Source: Halichondria panicea (lineage: Eukaryota > Porifera > Demospongiae > Suberitida > Halichondriidae). Taken from it: a stretch of DNA of 64,000 nucleotides. A program made the position numbers and the translations under genes. Each line of letters opens with the position of its first letter. Within the stretch, counting starts at the first letter, position 1. Location: the NCBI RefSeq assembly GCF_963675165.1, contig NC_087389.1, forward strand, positions 2,948,001-3,012,000. The letters are read 5' to 3'. The notes beneath the pieces were generated by a model, which saw only the letters and a program-made list of their open reading frames with translations, was not told the DNA's origin and did no database searches. This document shows positions 1 through 11,300 of this stretch, piece by piece.

Positions 1-164
1 CACAGGCACACCTGCAGAAGCTGACTTGCTAGAAGGTTGCTTTTCATCAACTGCTTGTACTTGGGTCCAGCAGGAGCTCTTGTGATAACTACTTTGCTCC
101 TCCTGTTAGGCTGTGCACCCAGTTTTTTTTGACATATGTACTGCTGTGCATCATTTTCGGCCAT
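1..164 (-). CDS. possible short coding exon at the left edge, unidentified
   Basis: An open frame of about 50 codons runs leftwards from an ATG at 164-162. It is basic and ends with a possible splice donor (CAG then GTGTGC) at 12/11, so the coding part may be 164-12. It contains the run VVITRAPAGPKYKQL. I do not recognise the product. It lies to the left of importin exon 2 on the same strand, so it would be either a nested gene or a chance frame inside an importin intron. Only the open frame and donor-like end support it. Confidence 0.28.
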   Translation of the reverse strand, partial: MAENDAQQYICQKKLGAQPNRRSKVVITRAPAGPKYKQLMKSNLLASQLLQVCL

Positions 165-954
165 ATTGTTAATAGACTCATGAGCTGTCACTTTTGTACG
201 GCATAAAATAGACTGGTCAAACTGACTTGTGTACCGCATGCGGTTTAGCCACTGAGTTGCTGCCACTATTATAGTGGTAAATGTTGCACATGATTCTACA
301 CAGACTTTGATCTGTCTAGCACTACTTTTTGCCATGTAGAACTTACAGCTCACGAGTCTACATTGTAAGGGCAGAACTCAAGAAGCTAGCAATCCTCAAT
401 GTTGATCGTAACAATCTTATATCATACTTCTCAGACTCTTACTCAAAATGATAATTAAGTTTAACCCAAACACACAATTCGTTCCCGGTTGCCCCAAACA
501 TGCTCCTAGTAATCAATTATAGGTGTAGCCTATGGTGTATAGTTAAAAACGGCAACTAACTATTGGGGAAATAACACCGAAGGGTGTTGAAATTCAGAGC
601 AAGTCAATGAAAAAGCTTTCAATAAGAGTATTCACAAAAACACGTACGTGGTAGCTATATAGTGCATGCATAATTGAAGTGAATTGAATTCACGTTTAGC
701 TATATCAGCAATGTCATAAATGTGCTTACATTCTTGAAATTTTAGCACATACGCATGTAGCATCTTATTTATGATGAAAATGATGATAATATCCTAGCCA
801 GCGCACATCAGTGTTTGCAAGAAAAGAGGAGCTGAAACTATAAGTACTTGGAATAAATAGTACGTAGCTATAGATAAATTATATGGTCAAACATTTCATT
901 TGTAACACTTAGAAAAGTGTGTCAGTGCAAAAACCTACAAGTTGATAGAGTACC

Positions 955-1425
955 GTAGACACTATTAGCGCATCGATTAAAAGCGTATTTATTTTAAGCG
1001 CATACTTAACTGCTGGTTTTCTGCTGGAATATAAGCGCTTTTCTAATCATGCGACAGATAATTATTATAAGAATTGATTTGAGCTATCTGTCATACAGTA
1101 GAGCTGGTATATCAACCTGGAAGAACTCTTTGGGTAAGCTAGCTAGCTGTTATCTTGTCTGATTATGCCGAGAGAATGTGACCTACATGTAGATGAGGTG
1201 GACTTGGACCATTTGTCCCAGTTATAGCTAGGTCAACATGAATGTTTTAAAAACTCGAACTGTTACTGCTACAGCTAGGATTGCTACAGCTAGGATTGCT
1301 TACAGCTCAGTCGCTCACTTGAATTTCCATGCGGTTAGGGAGTTATCACTCATCACAGTGACATCTAGTTACTGGGTGGGACTAATTAATGACTGCATTA
1401 ATTATAAGCGCATCCTCAAATAAAC
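955..1425. repeat. interspersed repeat, uninterrupted copy
   Basis: This copy has AAGCGCATACTTAACTGC near the left and GACTGCATTAATTATAAGCGCAT near the right; a 13-16 bp tandem (GCTACAGCTAGGATT twice) lies inside. It lies in the importin intron on the minus strand. See 28600-29412 for the interrupted relative. Confidence 0.6.
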
Positions 1426-1606
1426 AACACATAGAGCTCTGCCATTGATTCTATTAGAACATACGCTAAAAATTCAATACTGCGGTATGTACAAATAGCC
1501 AACTACACGTGTACCTACCAATTAAGGCTATCGCTGTGATCAGGCATAAAGGCTATCATTGAAAATCACTCCCTTGTGCTAACCGTTACAAAGGGACATC
1601 ACAAAC

Positions 1607-3538
1607 CTGCCTGCCGTGTAGGCATAGGAACGTTGTTGTCCAGCACTATTTGTAGCAAGCATGGTGTAAAGTTAGGTAGACGATGAGCCTGCAAATGGAA
1701 AAAAGTTAGTAAAAAAAAATGTGCCTGTATTTTGTATATTAATTATATTAACGTTAATTTATTAACTATATGTACACTGGATGTCATCCAGTCCAGTAAT
1801 AGCACGCCATCATTGCACTGCAATTACTTGTCAAGTAATTGCACACTGTCAATTGCCTGATAATTAAAACTGCAGAGAACTCGAACGTAACGTAGTAGAT
1901 GTTCCACAAAAATAATTGCCGAGCCTCTAAATATAATATTATGGTTTTTCTGGATTTATCTCTTCTAATACGGTTATAACTGCAAAAATACGAATATAGA
2001 TGTGACAGCTTACAATACATTTTTTTTATAGTTAACTGGCCTTATTATGGCTTATAGTTGACAGTGAAGTGTCTAGTAGCATGTCGTGTGTCTACAGCTG
2101 TAGTAACTCTATGCCCTATGCTGGTGGTGAGTCTGATACTGAAACACATGCTATAAATTTATCTTGTAAACTTGCTTGTCACGCCCCGAAGGGGTGGGGC
2201 AAGTGAGACTTATAAAGCCACTACACAGCATTTCCTCTCATTTCCATGTTTTTGTACTTCTCCTACATAGTTTATTTTCTACTTGGAGGCTCCGCAATTG
2301 CAGGAATAGCCTCGATTGCAGGTTGCGTTAAAATACCGTATAGCTGGTTATTTTCGAGGCACAACATTTTTGAGGTTCAACTTTGAACCTCGAAAATTGG
2401 TCAGTTGAAAGACCTCTCTACTGTAAGGGTGTGGTATTTAAACCTCTCTATCCTCGAAAATATGCGAAATGTTTAGTTTGAGCAATCTGTAAAATGCCGT
2501 GCCTCGAAAATACTATTTCTTGTTATTACACCTTGAAAGCGTAATTATCAAAAAGTGGTGCCGAACCGGAGTATTGATGTGGTAATTACAGCGACAAAAA
2601 AATTAATTCCACTTCTGAGTGGCGTATCTTTTAGAACACCGGGTTCAGCCCAGCTGGCGCCTAAATTATGGTGGCGCTTATGTTCTACAGCTAGTATATA
2701 GAGGCATTAGAGAAAATGGGCGTGGATCTAGCTCATTTTCACTTGCTAGCTAGCTAGCTGCACTAGTGTAGCTATGGGTCAGACAACTGTTCAGTAGATG
2801 CAGGATGATGATTTTGATGTCTCAAACATACATTTTATATAAGCACCAGAAATAATTACAGCGTAACGGTAGGCGCTTAAATTATGGTAGCACTGTAATC
2901 ACATGAATTACGGTACCTATTTATAATACACCTATCAATGTGTCGCCCCCCGGGAGGGATCAGGCTTATATGGGGGATTTTACCATACCCCAGGTCAAAT
3001 TCCCTCTGGTGGGGGAGGATTCTGTGTTCAAATCCCCCAGTCAACAGGGGGTTTTGAGCCCCAAGCAGTTGCACACATCAAAACAGGTTATAAAAGCAGT
3101 CTTTACTACGCAAAGCCAGGTCAAATCCCCCAGTATGGGGCCAACATTTTAGGTCAAATTAGATCAAATTCCCCCGTATGTCCCGGGGGGCCGGGGGGGG
3201 GTAGTGGGGCAACACATTGATAGGTGCATAAAGCGCCAGCAAAAAATTAATTTACTGGGCACTCAATTGTAGCATAAAAAATTGATTGTTTGGACTTGGC
3301 GCTCACACTGTAATTAGAAGAAAGAGGTACATGGTCACGGAAAAAAATGTTTGATGGTACCTTTATAAATCCGGTAAACAGTAGAGGAATATAAGTATCA
3401 TGAATTTACCAAGATAACTAATACTCAGGGTGCTCTAGCCTGTGGGTAACTAACCTCTTCAAGAAGTGTCTCAGCATGCTCTCTTTGCTCTGGAAACAAT
3501 GTACCTGAAAGAGCTTGTACTATGGCTTGGCTATCCAT
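1607..3538 (-). CDS. IPO7: importin-7/8-like nuclear transport receptor, first two exons (partial, continues off the left edge)
   Basis: Exon 1 is 3538-3455 (28 codons, starting MDSQAIVQALSGTLFPEQRE) and exon 2 is 1688-1607. The junction is phase 0, with donor GTTAGT at 3454 and acceptor TTTGCAG before 1688. Exon 2 ends in MPTRQAG at donor GTTTGT. In both length and sequence this is the start of the importin-beta family members IPO7/IPO8: an acidic first helix, then a helix ending in the conserved RQAG that precedes a YLKN motif. Exon 3 is not visible in the remaining 1.6 kb and should lie beyond the window. The family carries cargo such as histones and ribosomal proteins through the nuclear pore. 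An ATG 23 codons upstream (3607) is in frame, but family alignment favours 3538. The 1.77-kb intron holds repeats. Whether the gene is IPO7, IPO8 or their common ancestor cannot be decided from two exons. Confidence 0.75.
2325..2525. repeat. palindromic element with TACCGTATAGCTGGTTATTTTC left end
   Basis: This is a diverged relative of the TACCGTATAGCGGG family. Words TCGAGG/CCTCGA and GAACCTCGAAAA appear inverted around 2370-2400, and CGAAAATACTATTTCTTG marks the approximate right side. The right end is degraded. A partial copy with the opposite end (ACCTCGAAAATAACCTGC) is at 42018-42077. Confidence 0.5.
2928..3229. repeat. MITE with CACCTATCAATG ends
   Basis: The left end CACCTATCAATGTGTCGCC and right end GGGGCAACACATTGATAGGTG are inverted, each next to a CCCGGGAGG/CCCCGGGGGG block. 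Body words CCCCCAGT/TTTGACCT repeat. A relative with TGCACCTGTCAATGC ends is at 47668-47949. Chance ORFs on both strands here are repeat-derived. Confidence 0.8.
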
Positions 3539-3741
3539 GGTCAATCGTACACATGGCAAGAGATCGTCAATATAGATTCTACTGTACTGCACATGCTCAG
3601 TAGACAAGAAATCAAAGGGGGAGTGGCTTAGAAGGGTGTGTCACATGAATAGCCATTAGACTAGTCACCTCCCCCCCCCCCCCGGCCAGCACTCCGGAAT
3701 CAAAGGCTTGAAGGCTTTTATATATATATAAAGCTAAGGAC
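3539..3741. promoter_or_regulatory. shared 203-bp spacer between divergent importin and TRIM-NHL starts
   Basis: The two start codons face away from each other with 203 bp between them, so both promoters must lie here or inside the flanking exons. The spacer has a poly-C run of about 15 bases (3669-3683) and an alternating TA stretch ending in TATATAAA about 12 bases before the TRIM ATG. That stretch is too near the ATG to be a normal TATA box unless the leader is tiny or a leader intron exists. Promoter function is inferred from geometry only. Confidence 0.45.
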
Positions 3742-6003
3742 ATGGATGCTAGATCTCTATCTGTTATTCCTGAAGCTTGTCCTTTCTGCAGTGAAAGGTA
3801 CAGAGACCCTAAGGTACTTCCGTGTTTTCATATCTTATGTAGAGAATGTGCAAGGAGTTTAATCATACAAGGACGAGACCAAGTTATTTGTCCTGTAGAG
3901 AGATGCAGAAAAGAATTCACAATCCTCAATGATGATGCAGAGAATCTTCCCGATGCATTACCTGTATACTACAAGCGAGATTTGAAAAGCCTAAAAAACA
4001 AAATTGAAACTCACGAAGCTAGATGTCGCATTTGCATACAAAGAAAACGTATTGTGTGCACAGCTGTTGCTGTTTGCAGTTCCTGTAATTTTCTTTGTAA
4101 GGAGTGTATACACGAGCATAAAAGTCAATACCCAGACCACGAAATAGTGTCGCTGCTAGAGTTGTCACAATCTGATAGTGATGTAATGCATCATGGCCTT
4201 CTCAAACGACAACGAAGTAGGAGCTTCACTCAAAAAGCAAGATGTAGTATTCCCAGTCATTTCAGAGAGCCTGCACAGCAGTACTGCCTTGATTGCCGGA
4301 TATTTGTGTGCGCAAAGTGTGAAGAAGTACACTCCAGTCATACCCTGATGGAAATGCAACAAGCTGCACAGGTATGTAAGCAAAGCCTCATTGATAAAAT
4401 ACCTAATGTCCGTGTTGTCCATAAACGAGTGGCAGGAGCATCACGTGACGTCCAAATTACTAAAACCTCTATTGATGATCAGGAAGCAGTTTTAAGAAGT
4501 TCAATTGAGCATGCATTCACTAAACTACTCAAGATCCTCGATCGAAGAAAGCAGGAAATGATTTCAAGACTTTCTGATATCTCTAACGAAAAGATTAAAA
4601 GATTAAGAGATCAAGAAGATGAACTTACGAGACTGGCAGCCGAATTTGAAAGACTTGAACAATATATCGAATCAACGGTAAATATGTCAACAGATTATGA
4701 GTTGTTACATAGCTACAAATTCATTGAGGAGCAGTCACACAGTACACAACAAAAGGGTTCTAAGCTTCCTATTCAACCGGTTGAAGCAGCAAACATTGCT
4801 CTGAAAAATAGCAGCGAATCCCACCTCCGCGACCTCAGTTTAAAACATCTGAATATTTTTGTTGAGCAAGCGAATGCCAGCTCATGTACTGCAGAAGGAG
4901 CTGGGCTTAAAATAGCTGAAACAGAAAAGTTTGCTCGTTTTTCCATTAAAGTTGTTGACAAGAATCATGAGCCGTGTTCATGGATTCAAAACGTTACCGC
5001 TACACTTAAGTGCGTCGATAACGATTTCTCCTTATCTACCGAAATCGTAGAGAGCAGCACAAACACGTATGAGGCTTGCTATAGCCCTCAATTCCGTGGA
5101 GCACATAAGCTATCTGTTTTTGTGAACGGCAACCCGATTACTGGTAGTCCATTCTCCGTAGATGTGACGAAACCACTGATAGAACTTGGGAAATCACAGG
5201 GAACAATGTATGGTGTAACAGGGCCGCGTGGAATTGTTGTGAACAAGTTAAATAACATTCTTGTCTGTGAGTGGAATGGCCACAAAATAGTGGAAGTAGA
5301 CAAACTCGGGAGGCAGATTTGCGAGTTCGGAAAAGGTGAGGTACATCACCCAGCTAGCATTGCTGTTGCAGAGGACGGTAGCATGTTCATCACCGATGCA
5401 GCAGGAAAAGAATGCTGTCTAGCAAAGTACGGTGAGGATGGACGCTTGCTAAAAAAAATTGGGGCCGAGGGAAAGAAGGTATGTGAATTTTTAAACCCTC
5501 GGGGTGTTCGAATCAGAGAAAATAAAGAGGTGTGGGTTTGCGATCGAGACAACCATCGAATACAGATATTTAGTTTAAGCCTCGCTTTTCTGCGCACTTT
5601 TGATATCAGTCAAATTGATTCACATCTGGAGCAAAAGCCAAAACCAAATGACGTAATTTTCAATAAATCAGGAAATTTTTACATCACTGATTTTGGTAAC
5701 CACTGCATTCTTTGTTTCAGTGCATCTGGAGATTACCGTTTTAGTTTTTCGGGTAATCACACAATGAACCAAATACTGCACGGTCCAGAGTGCATTGCCA
5801 CAGATAGAGATGAAAATCTATATGTAACTGAAACTGGAAATCACTGTGTGTCGATATTTAAACCAACTGGTGAACTCATTCGAACATTTGGGACTCTGGG
5901 CAAGAATGAGGGCGAATTGAAATTTCCAATGGGTATTCTTGTAGACAAAAATGGTAGTGTCTTTGTAGCAGAGTTATTAAATAACCGTATACAAATATTT
6001 TAG
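3742..6003 (+). CDS. TRIM-NHL family E3 ubiquitin ligase (RING, B-boxes, coiled coil, filamin, NHL)
   Basis: The single-exon ORF has 753 codons and a full TRIM-NHL architecture. The RING finger is near residues 13-55 (CPFC at 13-16, CFHILC at 28-33, then Cys36, Cys50 and Cys55). B-box 1 is about 94-140 and B-box 2 about 167-208 (CSIPSHFREPAQQYCLDC, H-S-S-H). A charged coiled coil spans about 240-325 and a filamin/ABP280-type Ig repeat about 388-475 (ending GSPFSVDVTKP). NHL repeats fill 480-753, with recurring GPRGI, VCDRDNHRIQIF, ITDFGNHC and VTETGNHC motifs, which suggest a six-bladed propeller. The order matches TRIM2/TRIM3/TRIM71/LIN-41-type proteins, which bind RNA or partners through NHL and ubiquitinate through RING. 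Which vertebrate member is closest cannot be read here. The lack of introns, next to intron-rich neighbours, suggests retroposition or an intronless lineage-specific TRIM expansion. The gene is divergent from the importin. Confidence 0.95.
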   Translation: MDARSLSVIPEACPFCSERYRDPKVLPCFHILCRECARSLIIQGRDQVICPVERCRKEFTILNDDAENLPDALPVYYKRDLKSLKNKIETHEARCRICIQRKRIVCTAVAVCSSCNFLCKECIHEHKSQYPDHEIVSLLELSQSDSDVMHHGLLKRQRSRSFTQKARCSIPSHFREPAQQYCLDCRIFVCAKCEEVHSSHTLMEMQQAAQVCKQSLIDKIPNVRVVHKRVAGASRDVQITKTSIDDQEAVLRSSIEHAFTKLLKILDRRKQEMISRLSDISNEKIKRLRDQEDELTRLAAEFERLEQYIESTVNMSTDYELLHSYKFIEEQSHSTQQKGSKLPIQPVEAANIALKNSSESHLRDLSLKHLNIFVEQANASSCTAEGAGLKIAETEKFARFSIKVVDKNHEPCSWIQNVTATLKCVDNDFSLSTEIVESSTNTYEACYSPQFRGAHKLSVFVNGNPITGSPFSVDVTKPLIELGKSQGTMYGVTGPRGIVVNKLNNILVCEWNGHKIVEVDKLGRQICEFGKGEVHHPASIAVAEDGSMFITDAAGKECCLAKYGEDGRLLKKIGAEGKKVCEFLNPRGVRIRENKEVWVCDRDNHRIQIFSLSLAFLRTFDISQIDSHLEQKPKPNDVIFNKSGNFYITDFGNHCILCFSASGDYRFSFSGNHTMNQILHGPECIATDRDENLYVTETGNHCVSIFKPTGELIRTFGTLGKNEGELKFPMGILVDKNGSVFVAELLNNRIQIF

Positions 6004-6091
6004 TTTTTGTCATTAAATTTTGGCAACCATGATAAAATCTTTTTTCTCCCTTTAGTATTCATGTGCCCGATTGTTCTAAAATTAAAACACC

Positions 6092-6392
6092 ACAGGTGCT
6101 GATGCCTCGGTGTCAGGCGCCAAAGCTTTACAGCAATGAAGCTATACAGTACTAGCTAGCAGACTCGTTAAAATTAATACACACAATTTATTACATTTGC
6201 ATGCAGGACTTCGCAGGTAGTGTAATTAAAAAGAGTGGGAAATAAATGAACCACCATACCACAACTTCAAAGTCTATAATTATTACTACTAGTTTACTGC
6301 ATATCATTGAGCAGCTGCACGTAGCAGTCTACACACACACACACACACTACTAATACATAATTATCGCTGCGCATGTGCAACCGAGGCATAT
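6092..6392. repeat. CGAGGCAT-family element, short copy in reverse orientation
   Basis: It starts CACCACAGGTGCTGATGCCTCGGTG and ends GCGCATGTGCAACCGAGGCAT. This is the reverse complement of the family's ends, with a small CA tract (6330-6347) in place of the long one at 54740. Most of the body is deleted. Confidence 0.7.
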
Positions 6393-7038
6393 TAAGACGT
6401 AGCACACAACTGACACAATTAAGACATAATTATCGTGACTATCAGCTGATCTAGAATATTCTCCAGCCATTTTTTTGCCTTAGTTATGCAAAACGTAATG
6501 ATTGGTAAAATTGACATTGCCAATTTCTTCCGACCTACCACTATACTGCTTTGAGAGTATCTCGATTCGCTCGGATAGCGCGAAACTATACTAAACTTTT
6601 GAGGAAAGATTTTTGTGAAGCGAAACAGCAGCCTTTTTGTAAAATAATTAACGCATGTGATATTAAATTTGTAGGTATAAATACATGCAAGCCTTCATCC
6701 CTAGTGAAGTGTGGCCTGGGATCGAGGCTAGGTACATGCTTGTACAAAATCACCACAAACATTTATATCCTCAACCCGCATCAGGGTTCAGCATTCATCA
6801 GGGCCTAAATTTACTGCATGCATGTATATAGATGTCGTACCCAATCTTTTTCACTAAGTGGACGTAACCGAATTCATATACTGGTTCAATTTTCTTCTTG
6901 CAGGATAATTATAATAATGAGAAACAATCAACGTATTAAAAACATAAAGCATGCAAACTATCTTTGTTTAGTCAATCTAGTGAGGGAGTGTGTGCATGTG
7001 GGAGAACATATCACAATAATCGTCAATGTTTAATTAAT

Positions 7039-8182
7039 TCACCTCGCATTGCTCAATAAAATGATATTCTGTACAGCTGTTAGAGTGGACTTCACTGACT
7101 GTCCAGATACTACATGGTTGTCAATGACGACATATGTTGAGTCACTTTTAGTTGCTGTCAAAAAGTGTGAATGCAATAATCAATTAAACACAGCGACATG
7201 ACATGTCACTGTATAATTATACATACCACTGTAAGAGGCTCCATGCTTTCTAATGAACTCTGATGGGACAAACGGCTGTGTGGGAAAATCGTCCCTTTTT
7301 GCCAGCTCTGCTACTGAAGGCTACAGAATGTGGAAGGGTGATGTTTGTTCGATTACCTTTATTAGTACAGTGAATAATACTGTAAGATCTACCACATTTA
7401 TATACTTACAGCAGTTAAACTGTAGTCTTTGAATGGCCATGTATGTGATTGTTTATCTGCTGTACAGAATAATCCGCTAACGCCAAACCCAACAGCACAC
7501 ACAGGCTCTAAGGAAACGAAACATAGTTTGTCGGTATAAAGATGATAATAGCCTCGGGGGAATTAATGTGATTAGCACTGCACACTCGACAAATATGTAG
7601 TTATGGAAATACAAGACACACTTATGCACAACACAACACTACAATACTTTACTTTTGTCCTTGAGGAAGGCATTCAAAATAGCAGCCAGGTACTGGCTGT
7701 TTGCCAGATCAAAAGGTGCTCCAGGGCAGCTTGGAATTAGTACAGCGATAAATTTGGACGCTGCAATTGCGTACATCACGTCACAGAAAAAACCTGTCAC
7801 ACATTTAACTTACCATCTATTGCCTCTAGTCTATGTGGCATGGAGATGGACTTTGAGTTGAAGTCGGTCACCCACTGTCTATTGTTGTCGTCAATATCAA
7901 CAAAATCCATTGGCTTTCCCTAGACAAGCATAGCACAAAAGCAGGTAAAACCATAATTTTCAGCTATTAACTTTACCTCTGGCGTGGCAAGGAACACATT
8001 AAAAGTGGATGATGTGAGGGTGAAGGCATGAATGAAAGACTGTGCAGTAACTCCTGTATATTAAGACAGTTTTCATTGGTGTATATAACAGAATAAAGCT
8101 ACATACCTCTTGAATGAGAGCTGCATACAATGAGACAAGCTGGTTTGTCTCGGACCCCTAGCCCTTTGGTTGATACTGCCAT
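7039..8182 (-). CDS. GATD1: GATD1 (PDDC1) orthologue, class I glutamine amidotransferase/DJ-1-like domain protein
   Basis: There are seven exons: 8182-8107, 8053-7977, 7919-7814, 7760-7653, 7507-7410, 7320-7227 and 7154-7039. All introns are GT-AG, the phases are consistent, and the sum is 675 nt (224 aa; the human protein is about 220). It starts MAVSTKGLGVRDKPACLIV and ends in STLTAVQNIILLSNAR, and the ends and middle match human GATD1 along the whole length (GKPMDFVDI, LIPSCPGAP, PVCAVGFGVSGLF, VIDNHVVSGQ). The nucleophile elbow reads AVGFG, with no Cys at the position used by DJ-1/PfpI hydrolases, so it is probably not a classic Cys hydrolase (inference). The family's function is poorly known; vertebrate copies are linked to early endosomes. 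The start sits 140 bp from the divergent L27-PDZ gene. Exon 4 has an alternative upstream acceptor; I chose the one matching family length. Confidence 0.92.
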
Positions 8183-8322
8183 TTTTGAGCTTTGCTTGGG
8201 GGAGGGGCAACGTCACATGTTATGTACGTGCTGACATGAGTTATGTGTATGCGGCTACGTGTGAGATACGCCCCCTTATAGCTAAAGCTTAGCACAAAAC
8301 TACATTAGAAGAAAGCAGAAAG
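8183..8322. promoter_or_regulatory. 140-bp spacer between divergent GATD1 and L27-PDZ starts
   Basis: Start codons on opposite strands are separated by 140 bp, too short for two separate compact promoters without overlap. I see no canonical TATA box; a CACGTAGCC/GTGTGAG-rich stretch lies centrally. The bidirectional role is inferred from position. Confidence 0.45.
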
Positions 8323-11300
8323 ATGCCTGTAAGCAAGAGAGGTGGGTGTGTGTCTGATAGGTTAAAAAGTTGATTTGATCGGCATCTTGAGGAACTGGCA
8401 ATGCAATGATAGATGTACTTTAGATGACATGCAGAGTACACACATGCATAAGAATCCCTGGCCTAGTAAGCCAGTGATGTAAGCCAGTGATGTCCATAGA
8501 GATTTACTACTGTACATAACTGAATATTAGACGCAGAACGTGCCTTGGCTATTATTGAAAATCTGATAACACAGGGTGAATCTTCTTTAGATACAAAAGG
8601 TAAGTTACTACAATGCAATGGTTACTGGTGATACGTTCTAATACACCAGGTCAGTCCTCATCAACTGCCCGTTATAATGAAGATGAACTACTACGTAGCT
8701 TATCCAATCTTCAGTCTACTGCAGATATCATGAAAAGTCCACTGTTCTCATCACTCGTTCAAATCCAAAGCCAATACGATCAGGTACGCTTACGAGTGCG
8801 CATACATTTTAGTTCCGGAAATTCTGTGAGTCACAGTCATGTATATAACCGGCATGTGCGTGTGTCACTGTGGTACAGGCCTCTGACAAGTAAATACGTG
8901 TGGCAATAATCTCTGCCATAAACTCATGTAGTCAACTACCGGGTAATTACATGAATCACTATTCAACACGGCTATATTTTCCCAATAGACAGTCAGAGAG
9001 AAACCCCTAACATGTTCCAGTCTATCAACAGATCCTGGTAAAAAGACTGGTCTGAGGTTAGAAAGTGACCCCACCCTTCTTTTTCAATTTCAACAGAGAT
9101 ATGGCATCACTAATGCAGAAATGCACCCGAACAGATTTGCTATTGCTAAGTTATCAACAGAGGCAACGAAAGATGGTTCCCATATTGAACACAGCGGACA
9201 ATCACCTGTTTTTTTTCAACCCGAAACTGTTTCTAGCTTTCCATCTACATTTGTTGGTGACCTATCATTTGAAGAGCCCCAAAAAGAACGTTCAAAATCG
9301 TTGAAGAAACCGGTCCGGAAAGTTACTACAACAAAGTTATTTAGCCGCAAGGCAAGTACAGTTAGCACTGGAAGCGTTTCTCTTGCTGATTTAGCGGCTG
9401 TTACTGTCATAACTAACTCTGGCAATGAACTTAGTGACATCATTCACAACTCAAGCATTGCGCTAGGGAATGCGGTTGCCTCCAGTGAGAGTAGTCTGTC
9501 TTCTTGTAAGCAATATAGAACTATCTTTAAGTGTACATATATTATTATTCTTGTCAACTACAGTTATATCAGATGTTTCAAAACCATCGCTACTCATGGC
9601 TATCGAACAGGAGACATTCCCTACTGCATGTCAACCGAAGTCCCCACAAAATAATGAGGATTCCGTAGAGGCTTTGAGACAGCAGGAAGGGAAAATAGAG
9701 ATCACTGATGAAAATATGTATGTAACTCCTGATATGTGCAGTTGTCCTGTCGATAAATTGTTTGTATCTCATGAACAAGATCAAGAAGACTCTCAAAGCG
9801 ATATTGATCTGCAGGTGGTGAGCTCAACCGATGCTGTTATCACGAACTGGGATGTAAAATGTGGAAAACGTACCGCCAGGAGTCAAAATTGGTATGCTGA
9901 AATTGAAGAAACTGATAAACCAAAGGATAGTCTTTTTTTTATGAGAGATGAAGGAAGTCAAGCAAAAATCAGAGAGGTATATAGTAAATCACTGCACTCA
10001 ATTGTGATTGTGACAAGCATTATTTTGTAGATCGCGAAACCAAAGCAGTCAAGATACGTGACATTGAAATTACCTGATGGTAGAGGAGTGGGACTAGGAA
10101 TGGATTTGGTTGGTGTGAGCTCAACTGGCGTATTTGTTAGTGAGCTATATCCAGGATGCGTGGCTTTCTCTTCTGGCCTGATCCATGAAGGAGATCAAGT
10201 TTTACAGCTCAACCAACACGACACAAGTATGTATTTTGACTTTCATTAATTCCTTGGTGTACATATTGGTTGAGATATCCAGCACAATGAGGTTTATATA
10301 GCATATATACCCTCCCTTCTTGTATAGGTCGTTTAATTACTTGTTATTTTAACTGTGACTGCTTGTTGTTTTCAGGGAGTATGGCCAGCTTTGAAGTTGA
10401 CATGCTGATCAGAGAAATATCCCCTGGTTCTGAAATATACCTAGTACTTATACATAACCCAATAGGTGAGTCATCTGCATGTCCATTTATAGAATCTAAA
10501 TTGATATTGTATGCAAGTAAAACAACCAACCCCCTAGCTTATCTCATGCATAGATGCATCCTTGAATCCAAGTGGTTATTAAAAATGAAATGTTTGCGTC
10601 ATCTGATCATAACAACTTTGGCCAGACTTACTGGCTACTACTAACAATGAAAGGAATCTTCCTTGTGTGGGGAATTGAAATTACCTCTAGTACATGGCAT
10701 TTGTTTGGCTGTTATAGTTACCTGGCCAACAACACAAGTGGTGTTAATTTTGGTATTAAAATTAATGTTGGACCATGCATACTCTCTAGACCTATTTTTT
10801 AGTACCTCTATATATACTAGTGTAGAATCTGTAATTATAGATGATCAGTATGTGGTTGGAAGGCTACCTTCACCTGTTACATATAGCATTCCATTCACCC
10901 ATTACACATGCATAATACCGTATTCCTGAACTATTTTGCGTGTGAAAAACCTTTGCGAATGAGCCAAATCAGTCGACTTTGCTGTACAGTAGACTCTCGT
11001 TAATCCGGCCATCCTCGAGATAGTGCAGCCGGAATTAGTGAGGTACGGCATTTGAGAAAAATAGACGCGGCTACTTTACCTCAAACTTAATGGCATTCTG
11101 TCTCAATGATAATGAAGGATAATGAATCATTTTGCTCTCTATTTAAGTGTAATCAATTTCATCTGCCAAACCACACCCAAAACGTCATAACCGGCCATAA
11201 TAAAATGACATTCAAAATCTAGTTTGCAGCCAGAACTTACCAGTATATGGAATAGCGAGTGGCTGCATTTCAGGGCGAGTTTTGTGCAGTAAACATCGAT

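Noticed and set aside
2877-3152. Overlapping ORFs on both strands
   Set aside because: They fall inside the CACCTATCAATG inverted-repeat element and mirror each other because of its palindromic sequence.
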